DNA of 42,311 nucleotides, from NCBI RefSeq assembly GCF_016056275.1, contig NZ_JAECZA010000030.1:1-42311 (forward strand), given 5' to 3'. The stretch is from Dendronalium phyllosphericum CENA369. Lineage in GTDB: Bacteria; Cyanobacteriota; Cyanobacteriia; Cyanobacteriales; Nostocaceae. The notes below the pieces were generated by a model. It was not told the DNA's origin, made no database searches, and was given only the letters and a program-made list of their open reading frames with translations. The translations under genes and the position numbers were made by a program. Positions 35,355-42,311 of the stretch are shown in pieces. How positions within the stretch are numbered: the first letter of the stretch is position 1; each line of letters starts with the position of its first letter.

Positions 35355-37919
35355 ATGCAGCCAATTCGCACATTCAACGTCTCTCCCTCACTACCGCCGC
35401 GACTCGAACCGCTGCGGCGGCTGGCATATAACTTGCACTGGGACTGGAACGTTGAAACCAAAGATTTATTTCGTCGCCTAGACCCCGATTTATGGGAGTC
35501 TAGCCATCATAATCCAGTGTTAATGCTGGGTACTATCTCGCAAGGGCGGCTTTTAGAAGTTGTCGAAGATGAAGGCTTCTTGGCCCAAATGGATCGAGCT
35601 GATCGCCAGTTAGCAGATTATTTGCAAGAACGCACTTGGTATCAAAAACAACGCAGCCAGAATCCCAAAGAATGCTACGCCTATTTTTCGGCTGAATTTG
35701 GACTGGTAGATTGTTTACCTGTCTATTCTGGTGGTTTGGGTGTTCTAGCGGGAGATCACCTCAAATCTGCCAGCGACCTAGGGCTACCCCTAGTTGGTGT
35801 TGGTTTACTCTACCAGCAAGGATATTTTGCTCAGTATCTTAACGCTGATGGCTGGCAGCAGGAACGCTACCCGATCAACGATTTCTATAACATGCCCTTG
35901 CACCTAGAGCGCAATCCTGATGGTTCAGAACTGCGGATTGCTGTAGAGTATCCAGGGCGTAAGGTGTATGCCAGAGTCTGGCGCGTACAGGTAGGAATGG
36001 TTCCGCTGTATATGTTGGACACCAACATTGAACCTAACAATCCTTACGATCACGACATCACAGATCAGCTGTACGGTGGCGACATCGATATGCGTATCCA
36101 CCAAGAAATGATGTTGGGTATCGGTGGCGTACAGATGTTGAAAGCGTTGGGGTATAACGTCACTGCTTACCACATGAATGAAGGTCATGCGGGATTTTCT
36201 GCCTTAGAACGTATCCGGATTCTGATGCAAGAAAATGGCTTGAATTATGCCCAAGCTAGACAAGTTGTGGCTTCTAGCAACATCTTTACTACTCATACAC
36301 CAGTGCCGGCGGGAATTGACTTATTCGCCCCCGACAAAATTATGTACTACCTAGGGCACTATGCAGAGATTTTTGGTTTGCCCAAAGAGCAATTTTTAGG
36401 GCTGGGGCGTGAAAATACAGGCGATTTATCCGGGCCTTTCAGTATGGCGGTGCTGGCGTTGAAGATGGCAACATTTTCTAACGGAGTGGCACAACTGCAC
36501 GGTGTGGTGTCGCGGCAGATGTTTCAAGGTTTGTGGAAGAAAGTCCCAATAGAGGAAGTACCCATCGCGGCAATTACCAATGGTGTCCATGCTCGTAGTT
36601 GTGTAGCTAAATCAACTCAAGAGTTGTACGATCGCTACCTAGGGCCAAATTGGTCATCAGTACCGCCAGAGAACCAATTGTGGGAGAGGATGGATGCGAT
36701 TCCCGATGAAGAGTTGTGGCGCAATCACGAACGCTGCCGCTTAGACATGATTTTGTATGTCCGGGAGCATTTAGTCAAACATTTGCGCGATCGCGGTGCT
36801 TCGGCCTCAGAAATAGCCCAAGCCCAAGAAGTTTTAGATCCCAATGTTTTAACCATTGGCTTTGCCCGCCGCTTTGCCACTTACAAACGCGCCACCCTCT
36901 GGATGCGCGATATCGAACGCATCAAGCGGATTTTGTTGGGCAACAAAGACCGGAAAGTACAATTTGTAATAGCTGGTAAGGCACACCCGAAGGATATTCC
37001 CGGTAAAGAACTGATCCGCGACATCAATCACTTTATCCACGAACAACACTTAGAAAAACAAGTAGTCTTTGTTCCCAATTACGATATTCACATATCCAGA
37101 TTGATGGTAGCGGGTTGCGATATCTGGTTAAATACACCGCGTCGTCCCCGCGAAGCCTCCGGTACTAGTGGAATGAAAGCCGCTATGAACGGATTGCCAA
37201 ATTTAAGTGTCCTCGATGGTTGGTGGGATGAAGCTGATTACGTCCGCACGGGTTGGGCAATTGGACACGGAGAGAATTACGACGATCCCAATTATCAAGA
37301 TGAAGTAGAAGCGAATGCTCTCTACGAGTTACTAGAAAAAGAAGTAGTACCGCTATTTTACGACCACCGCGATGTAGATGGTTTACCCCGTCCTTGGGTT
37401 GCCAAAATGAAAGATGCAATTCGGTTGAATTGTCCATTTTTTAATACAGCGCGGATGGTGGGAGAATACGCACTAAGAGCTTATTTCCCAGCTAGCGATC
37501 GCTACCATATCTTGGCTACCGATAATTATGCTCCAGCTAAAGAATTAGCCCAATGGAAAGCAAAACTGAGCGAAGACTGGTTTAATATCAAAATCAAAGA
37601 TATTGACGTATCCTCAGCTGCGGACATTGAGGTTAACCAAACCGTTGCTGTCAAAGCCAAAATTGACTTGTCAACTTTGACTAATGATGATGTCCAGGTA
37701 GAACTCTACCAAGGTGCGATCGATGCCAATGGTGAAATTGTCAATGCTATACCAGTAGTGATGGATTTCCAAGGACAGGATAATCAAAAATTGAGTGTTT
37801 ATACGGCTGACATCACCTACACCAGTTCTGGTTTGCAAGGCTTGTCTTTGCGCGTGTTGCCGAAACATCAATATTTGTCTAGTTCTTATGAACCAAGGTT
37901 GATTGCTTGGGCAGAATAG
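35355..37919 (+). CDS. glgP: Alpha-glucan (glycogen) phosphorylase
   Basis: Releases glucose-1-phosphate from glycogen with a pyridoxal-phosphate cofactor. The 854-residue protein has an N-terminal DUF3417-like segment (LRRLAYNLHWDWNVETKDLF) and AYFSAEFGLVDCLPVYSGGL, AYHMNEGHAGFSALERIR, FTTHTPVPAGID, and the PLP-lysine region REASGTSGMKAAMNG. This is the shorter bacterial type of the family (TIGR02094-like). It appears monocistronic and converges with the DUF429 gene. Confidence 0.95.
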   Translation: MQPIRTFNVSPSLPPRLEPLRRLAYNLHWDWNVETKDLFRRLDPDLWESSHHNPVLMLGTISQGRLLEVVEDEGFLAQMDRADRQLADYLQERTWYQKQRSQNPKECYAYFSAEFGLVDCLPVYSGGLGVLAGDHLKSASDLGLPLVGVGLLYQQGYFAQYLNADGWQQERYPINDFYNMPLHLERNPDGSELRIAVEYPGRKVYARVWRVQVGMVPLYMLDTNIEPNNPYDHDITDQLYGGDIDMRIHQEMMLGIGGVQMLKALGYNVTAYHMNEGHAGFSALERIRILMQENGLNYAQARQVVASSNIFTTHTPVPAGIDLFAPDKIMYYLGHYAEIFGLPKEQFLGLGRENTGDLSGPFSMAVLALKMATFSNGVAQLHGVVSRQMFQGLWKKVPIEEVPIAAITNGVHARSCVAKSTQELYDRYLGPNWSSVPPENQLWERMDAIPDEELWRNHERCRLDMILYVREHLVKHLRDRGASASEIAQAQEVLDPNVLTIGFARRFATYKRATLWMRDIERIKRILLGNKDRKVQFVIAGKAHPKDIPGKELIRDINHFIHEQHLEKQVVFVPNYDIHISRLMVAGCDIWLNTPRRPREASGTSGMKAAMNGLPNLSVLDGWWDEADYVRTGWAIGHGENYDDPNYQDEVEANALYELLEKEVVPLFYDHRDVDGLPRPWVAKMKDAIRLNCPFFNTARMVGEYALRAYFPASDRYHILATDNYAPAKELAQWKAKLSEDWFNIKIKDIDVSSAADIEVNQTVAVKAKIDLSTLTNDDVQVELYQGAIDANGEIVNAIPVVMDFQGQDNQKLSVYTADITYTSSGLQGLSLRVLPKHQYLSSSYEPRLIAWAE

Positions 37920-37920
37920 A

Positions 37921-38030
37921 GTGCTGAGTGCTGAGTTTAAGAGAGTTATAAGTAGAAAGTTGTGAGTTATATCTATTACTTTTTACTCTTAACTTTCTTC
38001 TTCACTCAACACTCGCTCCTCAGCACTGAT
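37921..38030. repeat. Heptamer repeats between convergent genes
   Basis: GTGCTGAGTGCTGAG at the left and complementary-class CACTCAACACTCGCTCCTCA at the right can pair across an AT-rich centre. The right arm supplies the final codons and stop of the DUF429 gene. It may act as a two-way terminator. Confidence 0.7.
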
Positions 38031-38746
38031 TTGGGGATGACAATGTAGCCAGTGGTGCGATCGCCTAATACTAAGTTACGTTGCTCGCCCCAATACCACC
38101 AGTGTGCTGCAACATAAGCGCAAATTAGGCTGTCTAGTTTATCTTCGGTTGCTTTGAGGGCTGCGCCAGTGGTAGGAATTTCTAAAATAAAGGAATCGCC
38201 CAAGTGCAGTGGAGGCAAGAAATTAGGTAGGATATCAAGAATATATTGATATAGCTTGATTAATTCTAAACGACGCTCGTTGATGCGTCCTTTTTTATAT
38301 TTGAGGATGCGTTCTAAGCCAAATAAATGCACGATTGCTGGATGGGGAAAAACTTCGATTTGATATCTGCTGAGTTTTTGCGGTTCGATAGTGGGTGCGT
38401 GTGCAAAACCCCGAAGTTCTAATTCTAAACCAAAGTTTACAGTGCGTTCTGCAAAGGGTAAATTCATGTTAGCTGGGTAGCAGCCAGCGTGATATTTACC
38501 AAAATATTTGTGGGTGAGTTTATCGGGTAGGCGACTCCCGGTGATATTGGGAATGAGAGTAGGTGCATCTACGGCAATGATGGCTGGTTCGTTTGGTTGT
38601 ACGTTTCGCTCGATCCAGGTGAGGATATCTGCAATGGCTTCTTTGCGGTCTAGATCGAGTAGTTGCAGTTGTTTATCTGTCCATTCTAAGCAGCATAACC
38701 CGCTTGGTTGCGATTTCCAGCCTAAATCAATGCCGATAAATTTCAT
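38006..38746 (-). CDS. DUF429 family protein
   Basis: A 246-residue protein with an RNase-H-like start, MKFIGIDLGWKSQPSGLCCL, then IIAVDAPTLIPNITGSR and HAGCYPANMNLPF, typical of DUF429. The acidic residues in GIDLGW and VDAP suggest a nuclease-like metal site, but no activity is established for this family to my knowledge. The C-terminal SVLRSEC is read from heptamer repeats. Confidence 0.8.
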   Translation of the reverse strand: MKFIGIDLGWKSQPSGLCCLEWTDKQLQLLDLDRKEAIADILTWIERNVQPNEPAIIAVDAPTLIPNITGSRLPDKLTHKYFGKYHAGCYPANMNLPFAERTVNFGLELELRGFAHAPTIEPQKLSRYQIEVFPHPAIVHLFGLERILKYKKGRINERRLELIKLYQYILDILPNFLPPLHLGDSFILEIPTTGAALKATEDKLDSLICAYVAAHWWYWGEQRNLVLGDRTTGYIVIPKSVLRSEC

Positions 38747-38794
38747 GGAAATGCGAAGTGAATCATCAAAATACTTTCCGAGTTAGCTTAACTT

Positions 38795-38980
38795 TCAACC
38801 AATCAGCGCTTCGTACTCATCGTGCGATCCATAATCCTCTCCTTTCTTCAATGCTAGTGCCCGATATCCACCACTAAGCCGGACTGACCACAAATCATGT
38901 GCTACTTTTTTGAAATGCAAAGAAGGATGAAATTGATTGTTAATCCACAGGCGATATGCTTTTCTGGCTTGTTCTTGAAT
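38795..38980 (-). pseudogene. Decayed RelE/ParE-family toxin
   Basis: An open frame of 62 codons reads IQEQARKAYRLWINNQFHPS, then LHFKKVAHDLWSVRLSGGYR, ALALKKGEDYGSHDEYEALIG. This matches the core and end of small toxins of the type ...ARKAYRLW...HPSLHFK...GYRAL...GSHDEY. A TAA at 38981-38983 precedes it, the N-terminal third is missing, and the WFWI-like residues before GSH appear lost. The only nearby ATG (38998-39000) is in another frame. It directly follows an intact antitoxin gene. Confidence 0.75.
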
Positions 38981-39014
38981 TTACGGTGAAAGTGTAGCAT
39001 ATGAGCGCTAAAAA

Positions 39015-39236
39015 TCAGGGGTTGTTAAGGACTTCATCTAACGGTTTGACTCTATTAGCGTCAATATCTGCTTTAGCACGCTGTATCATCCAATCTAGTT
39101 TACCAGATTTTGCATCTGCTTCGATTTGCTTGTCCCAGGAATCATTAAGATATTCTTGGAGCCAATTTGACAACTCCCGTATTTCACCCCCAGACAATTG
39201 CATAATAGCGGCTTCGATTTCTAGGAGTGAGTTCAT
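39015..39236 (-). CDS. Antitoxin-like protein paired with a decayed toxin
   Basis: A 73-residue protein with IEAAIMQLSGGEIRELSNWL followed by a linker and KADIDANRVKPLDEVLN. The small helical start and the RxxPLDEVL-type end are common in antitoxins next to ParE/RelE toxins. The adjacent toxin frame (38795-38980) is truncated, so this antitoxin is probably an orphan. Confidence 0.75.
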   Translation of the reverse strand: MNSLLEIEAAIMQLSGGEIRELSNWLQEYLNDSWDKQIEADAKSGKLDWMIQRAKADIDANRVKPLDEVLNNP

Positions 39237-39404
39237 TGAGTTATCCTCAATTTATTTAGGACTATGACTTACATCCTATCAAAATTGATATTTTCTGATA
39301 ATTCACTTAATTTATACAGGCTAGGCGATGGCTGCGCGAAGGACGATCGCACCGCTATATTAATGCAAAAATGTTGAGGTGTTCCAGGGTGTAATCCTAT
39401 TGAT

Positions 39405-40616
39405 ATGGCACGAAAATGGCTTTCTATCGTGGGCATTGGCGAAGATGGGTTACAGGGATTAAGTGCGATCGCTCGTTCCCTCATCGAACAAGCTGAAGTA
39501 ATTGTCGGTGGCGATCGCCATTTGGCAATGTTGCCCCCAGACGACCGACGCGAGAAAATCACCTGGATATCTCCCATCAGCACCTCAATAGAAGAAATTA
39601 TCCGCCGTCGGGGTCAGTCAATTTGTGTCCTGGCAAGTGGCGATCCCATGTGTTACGGCATTGGTGTCACCTTGACGCGGCATATTCCTGTCTCGGAAAT
39701 GACAATTATCCCCGCACCTTCAACCTTTAGCCTTGCTAGTGCCAGATTGGGATGGTCTTTGACTGAGGTGGAAACCTTGAGTTTAAATGCTCGTCCACCC
39801 TCCCTACTCCAGTCTTACATCTATCCGGGGGCGCGGCTGTTGATTTTAAGCGAAGGCAAGGATACACCCGCGATCGCTGCCGAAATATTGACAAAACGTG
39901 GCTATGGTGGTAGTAAAATTACGGTCTTAGAACGTATGGGCGGCATTCACGAACGGATTGTAGAAGGTACGGCTGCATCTTGGAGTGAAACCCAAATTGC
40001 GGCTTTGAATGCGATCGCAGTTGATTGTATTGCTGATGCTGGGGTTGCGCCTTTGCCGAGGTTGCCTGGATTACCAGATAATGCCTATCACCATGACGGA
40101 CAGCTAACTAAGAGAGAAGTTAGAGCGATAACCTTAGCAGCATTAGCTCCCACACCAGGACAACTGCTATGGGATGTCGGCGCGGGTTGCGGTTCAATTT
40201 CTATCGAATGGCTGCGGAGTCATGTTCGCTGTCGGGCAGTTGCGATCGAGCAAAATTCTTCGAGACTGCATTATATTGCTGATAATGCTAATGCCCTCGG
40301 TACGCCAAACTTGCAAATCATTACAGGTAAAGCACCCCATGCCCTCAAAGACTTGCCTACACCTGATGCCATCTTCATTGGTGGTGGAGTAACAGCGCTG
40401 GGACTTTTTGATATTTGCTGGCAAGCATTACATCCAGGCGGACGTTTGGTGGCAAATGTCGTCACTGTTGAAGGCGAGCAAACCTTATTTCAATGGCACG
40501 AACAAGTCGGGGGTAATTTGACTCGCATTGCCATCCAAAGAGCGGAACCTATTGGTAAATTTTTGGGCTGGCGGGCAATGGCAGCTGTCACGCAATGGGT
40601 AGTGGTAAAGCCTTGA
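39405..40616 (+). CDS. cobL: Precorrin-6Y C5,15-methyltransferase (decarboxylating), CbiET fusion
   Basis: Bifunctional corrin-ring enzyme: methylation at C5 (CbiE part, residues about 1-205) and methylation with decarboxylation at C15 (CbiT part, about 210-400). The first half has SIVGIGEDGLQGLSAIARSL and VLASGDPMCYGIG. The second starts at LTKREVRAITLAAL and has LLWDVGAGCGSISIEWLRS and FIGGG. It belongs to cobalamin or pseudocobalamin synthesis. No cobalamin riboswitch was recognised upstream. Confidence 0.95.
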   Translation: MARKWLSIVGIGEDGLQGLSAIARSLIEQAEVIVGGDRHLAMLPPDDRREKITWISPISTSIEEIIRRRGQSICVLASGDPMCYGIGVTLTRHIPVSEMTIIPAPSTFSLASARLGWSLTEVETLSLNARPPSLLQSYIYPGARLLILSEGKDTPAIAAEILTKRGYGGSKITVLERMGGIHERIVEGTAASWSETQIAALNAIAVDCIADAGVAPLPRLPGLPDNAYHHDGQLTKREVRAITLAALAPTPGQLLWDVGAGCGSISIEWLRSHVRCRAVAIEQNSSRLHYIADNANALGTPNLQIITGKAPHALKDLPTPDAIFIGGGVTALGLFDICWQALHPGGRLVANVVTVEGEQTLFQWHEQVGGNLTRIAIQRAEPIGKFLGWRAMAAVTQWVVVKP

Positions 40617-40625
40617 TTATGTAGT

Positions 40626-40740
40626 TTACGATAGTAATTTTTCTGATAGCTGCTTTACAAATAGTTCAGCTTTTTTGATATTGGGCTGGGCTGTATAACG
40701 ACGCTCGAATTCATGGCGAAATAAGCGATCGCCACAGTTG
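40626..40740 (-). pseudogene. Fragment of a Uma2-family (DUF820) protein
   Basis: The minus-strand frame reads GDRLFRHEFERRYTAQPNIK, then KAELFVKQLSEKLLS and a stop. EFERRY..xPxIKKAEL is the characteristic N-terminal segment of Uma2-family PD-(D/E)XK-like proteins, which are abundant in cyanobacteria. Here it ends about ten residues later, without the nuclease core, and its upstream side runs into a dispersed repeat. It is a remnant, probably damaged by deletion or by the repeat. Confidence 0.65.
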
Positions 40741-40935
40741 TCGTACAGACGCGACGCCAGTTGCTACAACGGGGAGCCACTGCGGTCTTGGGGTTTCCCC
40801 CTTCGGGTTCACAGTTCCTTAAAGTCGGCGAAGCCGCCCAACAGACTGCTCACCGTAACGCGCTGGCTCATTAATCGCGTCTGTACAAGAGTTAGTTGTC
40901 AGTTGTTATTTCCCCTCTGCCCCTCTGCTTCCTAC
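40741..40935 (+). repeat. Dispersed intergenic element, long copy
   Basis: Starts near GTACAGACGCGACGCCAGTT and ends in ACGCGCTGGCTCATTAATCG, CGTCTGTACAAGAGTTAG, TTGTCAGTTGTTATTTCCCC. The two outer blocks match the copy inside egtB (21202-21345) in order and orientation relative to the egtB coding strand. The middle, TGCGGTCTTGGGGTTTCCCC to about AGACTGCTCACCG, is absent from the egtB copy. The ends are inverted (GTACAGACGCG and CGCGTCTGTAC). Confidence 0.88.
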
Positions 40936-40940
40936 CTTCT

Positions 40941-41645
40941 CTACTTAACCTCTTCATACCAAATACCGACTGTCTCAAAAGCAGCATAAGCAAGCTTGAG
41001 AAAATGCACAATTCGCTGTCTGCCAAGTACCCCAAATTCTTTATAGTCTCTGGCTTCAGCAAAGGTGAGGCGGTTTTGGTCAATTATATTTCTCTCTTTG
41101 TATGCCAGCTTGGGAAAATCTACGACCTGAATTCTATGTTTTTTCAGAAGCTTTTGCATGGCGGGGTCTGACTCAACATGCTCCCAATCGTCACACAAAC
41201 CGAAATTCTTTACCAGAATATGAAGGATTTTGTCTCCGTAGCTATTTACTGACTGCACAAATAAATTGAGACTGTCATAGCCTCCTGTAGACACAAACCA
41301 TTTGCAAAAAGTTACTCCCTCAGCAGTTCCCAATTCAAGTAACTGATTTTTCTCAATCCAGTTTTTGACAGCCCTATGCGATTGAGCAGCCAGATTGACA
41401 ATTACTGGCTTAGACATCGCCATCTCAAAAATGCGATCTGCTTTATCAGCCTGCCGTTCATCTTCGGTAAAGACAGCATACTGACATATTCCCTTATAAA
41501 CACCAGCGACATCTGGATTAGAGCGATCGGTTTCAATAGGTACAAATGGTATTCTCTTATCCAGACAATACTGAACCATTGTCCGGGTTACTAGAGATTT
41601 CCCTACTCCACCCTTTTCACCATCTACTAAATGAATCGTCGGCAT
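40941..41645 (-). CDS. TraL/StbB-like P-loop ATPase of plasmid mobilization type
   Basis: A 234-residue ParA-superfamily protein. IHLVDGEKGGVGKSLVTRTM carries a deviant Walker A (KGGVGKS), and FVPIETDRSNPDVAGVYK is the following strand and loop. The end, QNRLTFAEARDYKEFGVLGR followed by QRIVHFLKLA, recalls the conserved end of RK2 TraL-like proteins (RLTFDQAL...RQRL). With the preceding gene it forms a TraK-TraL-like pair, 11 bases apart. Such pairs sit near oriT on plasmids and integrative elements. No relaxase is in the window, so the full context is unknown. Confidence 0.75.
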   Translation of the reverse strand: MPTIHLVDGEKGGVGKSLVTRTMVQYCLDKRIPFVPIETDRSNPDVAGVYKGICQYAVFTEDERQADKADRIFEMAMSKPVIVNLAAQSHRAVKNWIEKNQLLELGTAEGVTFCKWFVSTGGYDSLNLFVQSVNSYGDKILHILVKNFGLCDDWEHVESDPAMQKLLKKHRIQVVDFPKLAYKERNIIDQNRLTFAEARDYKEFGVLGRQRIVHFLKLAYAAFETVGIWYEEVK

Positions 41646-41656
41646 AACAGCTACCT

Positions 41657-42190
41657 CTAGTACTGATTGAAATCATTTAAAATATTTGCTTTCGACTTAG
41701 AAGTTTTTGGACTTCTTCGCCTACTAACTTTGCTAATTTCCTGTTCAGGCTCTATACTATCCGCTGATGACTGCTTCTGTGGAATTTCTAGAGTCGGTTG
41801 AGTCAAATCTGCATTAACTTGAGAAAATTGAGTTAATTGAGGTTCTGATGACGTTGCCGCTCCTGGTAAATTCTCAGTAGAAGAGGAAGCTTGTTTAACT
41901 TGTCTTGATTTAGTTCCTCGCTTTTTGGAACTTTCTTCTTTATCAATCTCAGTTAAGTATTGCTTGAGCGTGGCTGGCGAAACTTGAATTTCTTGAGCGG
42001 CAAGTATTTCAGAAAGGTCTTGATAGCTGTAGCCCTTCTTCAGAGCCGATTGTAACTGAGTGCGGAGAAAATAAATACTCTCTCGCAGTGTTAATTCTTT
42101 TTTAGGTTTCTCTTCTAACTTTTCTAGTTTTGCTACGGAAGCTTGGAGTTTATCGATAGAAATCTTTTGTCCAGACTTTGTGCGTGCCAT
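41657..42190 (-). CDS. TraK-like small DNA-binding mobilization protein
   Basis: A 177-residue protein. Residues about 35-85 contain LRTQLQSALKKGYSYQDLSE, then ILAAQEIQVSPATLKQYLTE, a helix-turn-helix-like pattern (GYSYxxLxxxL...SxxTLxxY) shared with oriT-binding TraK-type and similar plasmid proteins. The C-terminal half is polar, Ser/Gln/Pro-rich and probably disordered. Next to the TraL-like ATPase gene on the same strand, it would be the first gene of the pair. The assignment rests on motif pattern and context. Confidence 0.65.
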   Translation of the reverse strand: MARTKSGQKISIDKLQASVAKLEKLEEKPKKELTLRESIYFLRTQLQSALKKGYSYQDLSEILAAQEIQVSPATLKQYLTEIDKEESSKKRGTKSRQVKQASSSTENLPGAATSSEPQLTQFSQVNADLTQPTLEIPQKQSSADSIEPEQEISKVSRRRSPKTSKSKANILNDFNQY

Positions 42191-42311
42191 TTGTGCCGCT
42201 GAATTAGCTCAAAATCTCATTCATCCTATCATCACACGCAAGCAAGCAAATGATAAAAAATCATCGACTGAAAGGGTGACAAAAGGGCTGAAGCAAAGCA
42301 AATAAAGGAGC

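Noticed and set aside
40738-40989. 83-codon plus-strand frame across the 40.74-kb repeat
   Set aside because: The frame is created by the dispersed element and runs into the antisense of the TraL-like gene.
1-42311. CRISPR arrays and tRNA genes
   Set aside because: No regularly spaced 25-40 base direct repeats with unique spacers were seen. The regular 102-bp and heptamer repeats are coding or short tandem types, and no T-loop-like sequence in a tRNA context was found by eye.

Overview
The window is chromosomal DNA of a filamentous, probably heterocyst-forming cyanobacterium (Nostocales type). The evidence is the frequent HIP1 octamer GCGATCGC, short heptamer repeats (STRR type) between genes, a ferrochelatase carrying a chlorophyll a/b-binding-like tail, a cyanobacterial ergothioneine cluster, and very large Ser/Thr-kinase/histidine-kinase fusions. 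Genus assignment is inference; no rRNA or tRNA gene was seen.

Layout. 0-9.4 kb: two giant minus-strand signalling ATPase genes, a Ser/Thr kinase-AAA-GAF-histidine kinase and a NACHT NTPase with about 12 near-identical 34-residue HEAT-like repeats. 9.8-11.4 kb: a membrane-anchored two-repeat protein and three very small genes. 11.6-17.7 kb: housekeeping and mixed genes (purB, DUF4126, hemH, a methyltransferase, a toxin-antitoxin pair between perfect 18-bp direct repeats, and a secreted dienelactone-hydrolase-like protein). 17.7-18.65 kb: an AT-rich gene-free kilobase with two similar terminator-like hairpins, followed by a small DUF697-like membrane protein. 19.2-22.6 kb: egtC-egtB-egtD, in which egtB carries an in-frame copy of a dispersed intergenic repeat. 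22.8-28 kb: small unknowns, a nucleotidyltransferase, a second histidine kinase and a four-carbon acid sugar kinase. 28.1-30.6 kb: minC-minD-minE. 31-40.6 kb: a secreted lineage protein, fmt, a DUF6464-like gene, glgP, a DUF429 gene, a decayed toxin next to its antitoxin, and cobL (cbiET). 40.6-42.3 kb: a Uma2-family remnant, a dispersed repeat and a plasmid-type pair resembling TraK/TraL of mobilization regions.

How the genes work together. Clear functional units are ergothioneine synthesis (egtBCD), division-site placement (minCDE) and tetrapyrrole chemistry (hemH, cobL; not adjacent). The two histidine kinases have closely similar kinase cores. The accessory character comes from the NACHT-repeat protein (possible defence or self/non-self sensor, inferred), two toxin-antitoxin loci, and the mobilization-like pair at the right edge.

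The strongest unusual signals are: the in-frame repeat in egtB and its longer sibling at 40.74 kb; the 18-bp direct repeat around the toxin-antitoxin module, one copy of which is the 3' end of the upstream gene; the homogenised 102-bp repeats of the NACHT gene; the repeat-bearing N-terminal extension of MinC; and intergenic repeats supplying stop codons or C-terminal tails to several unrelated genes.
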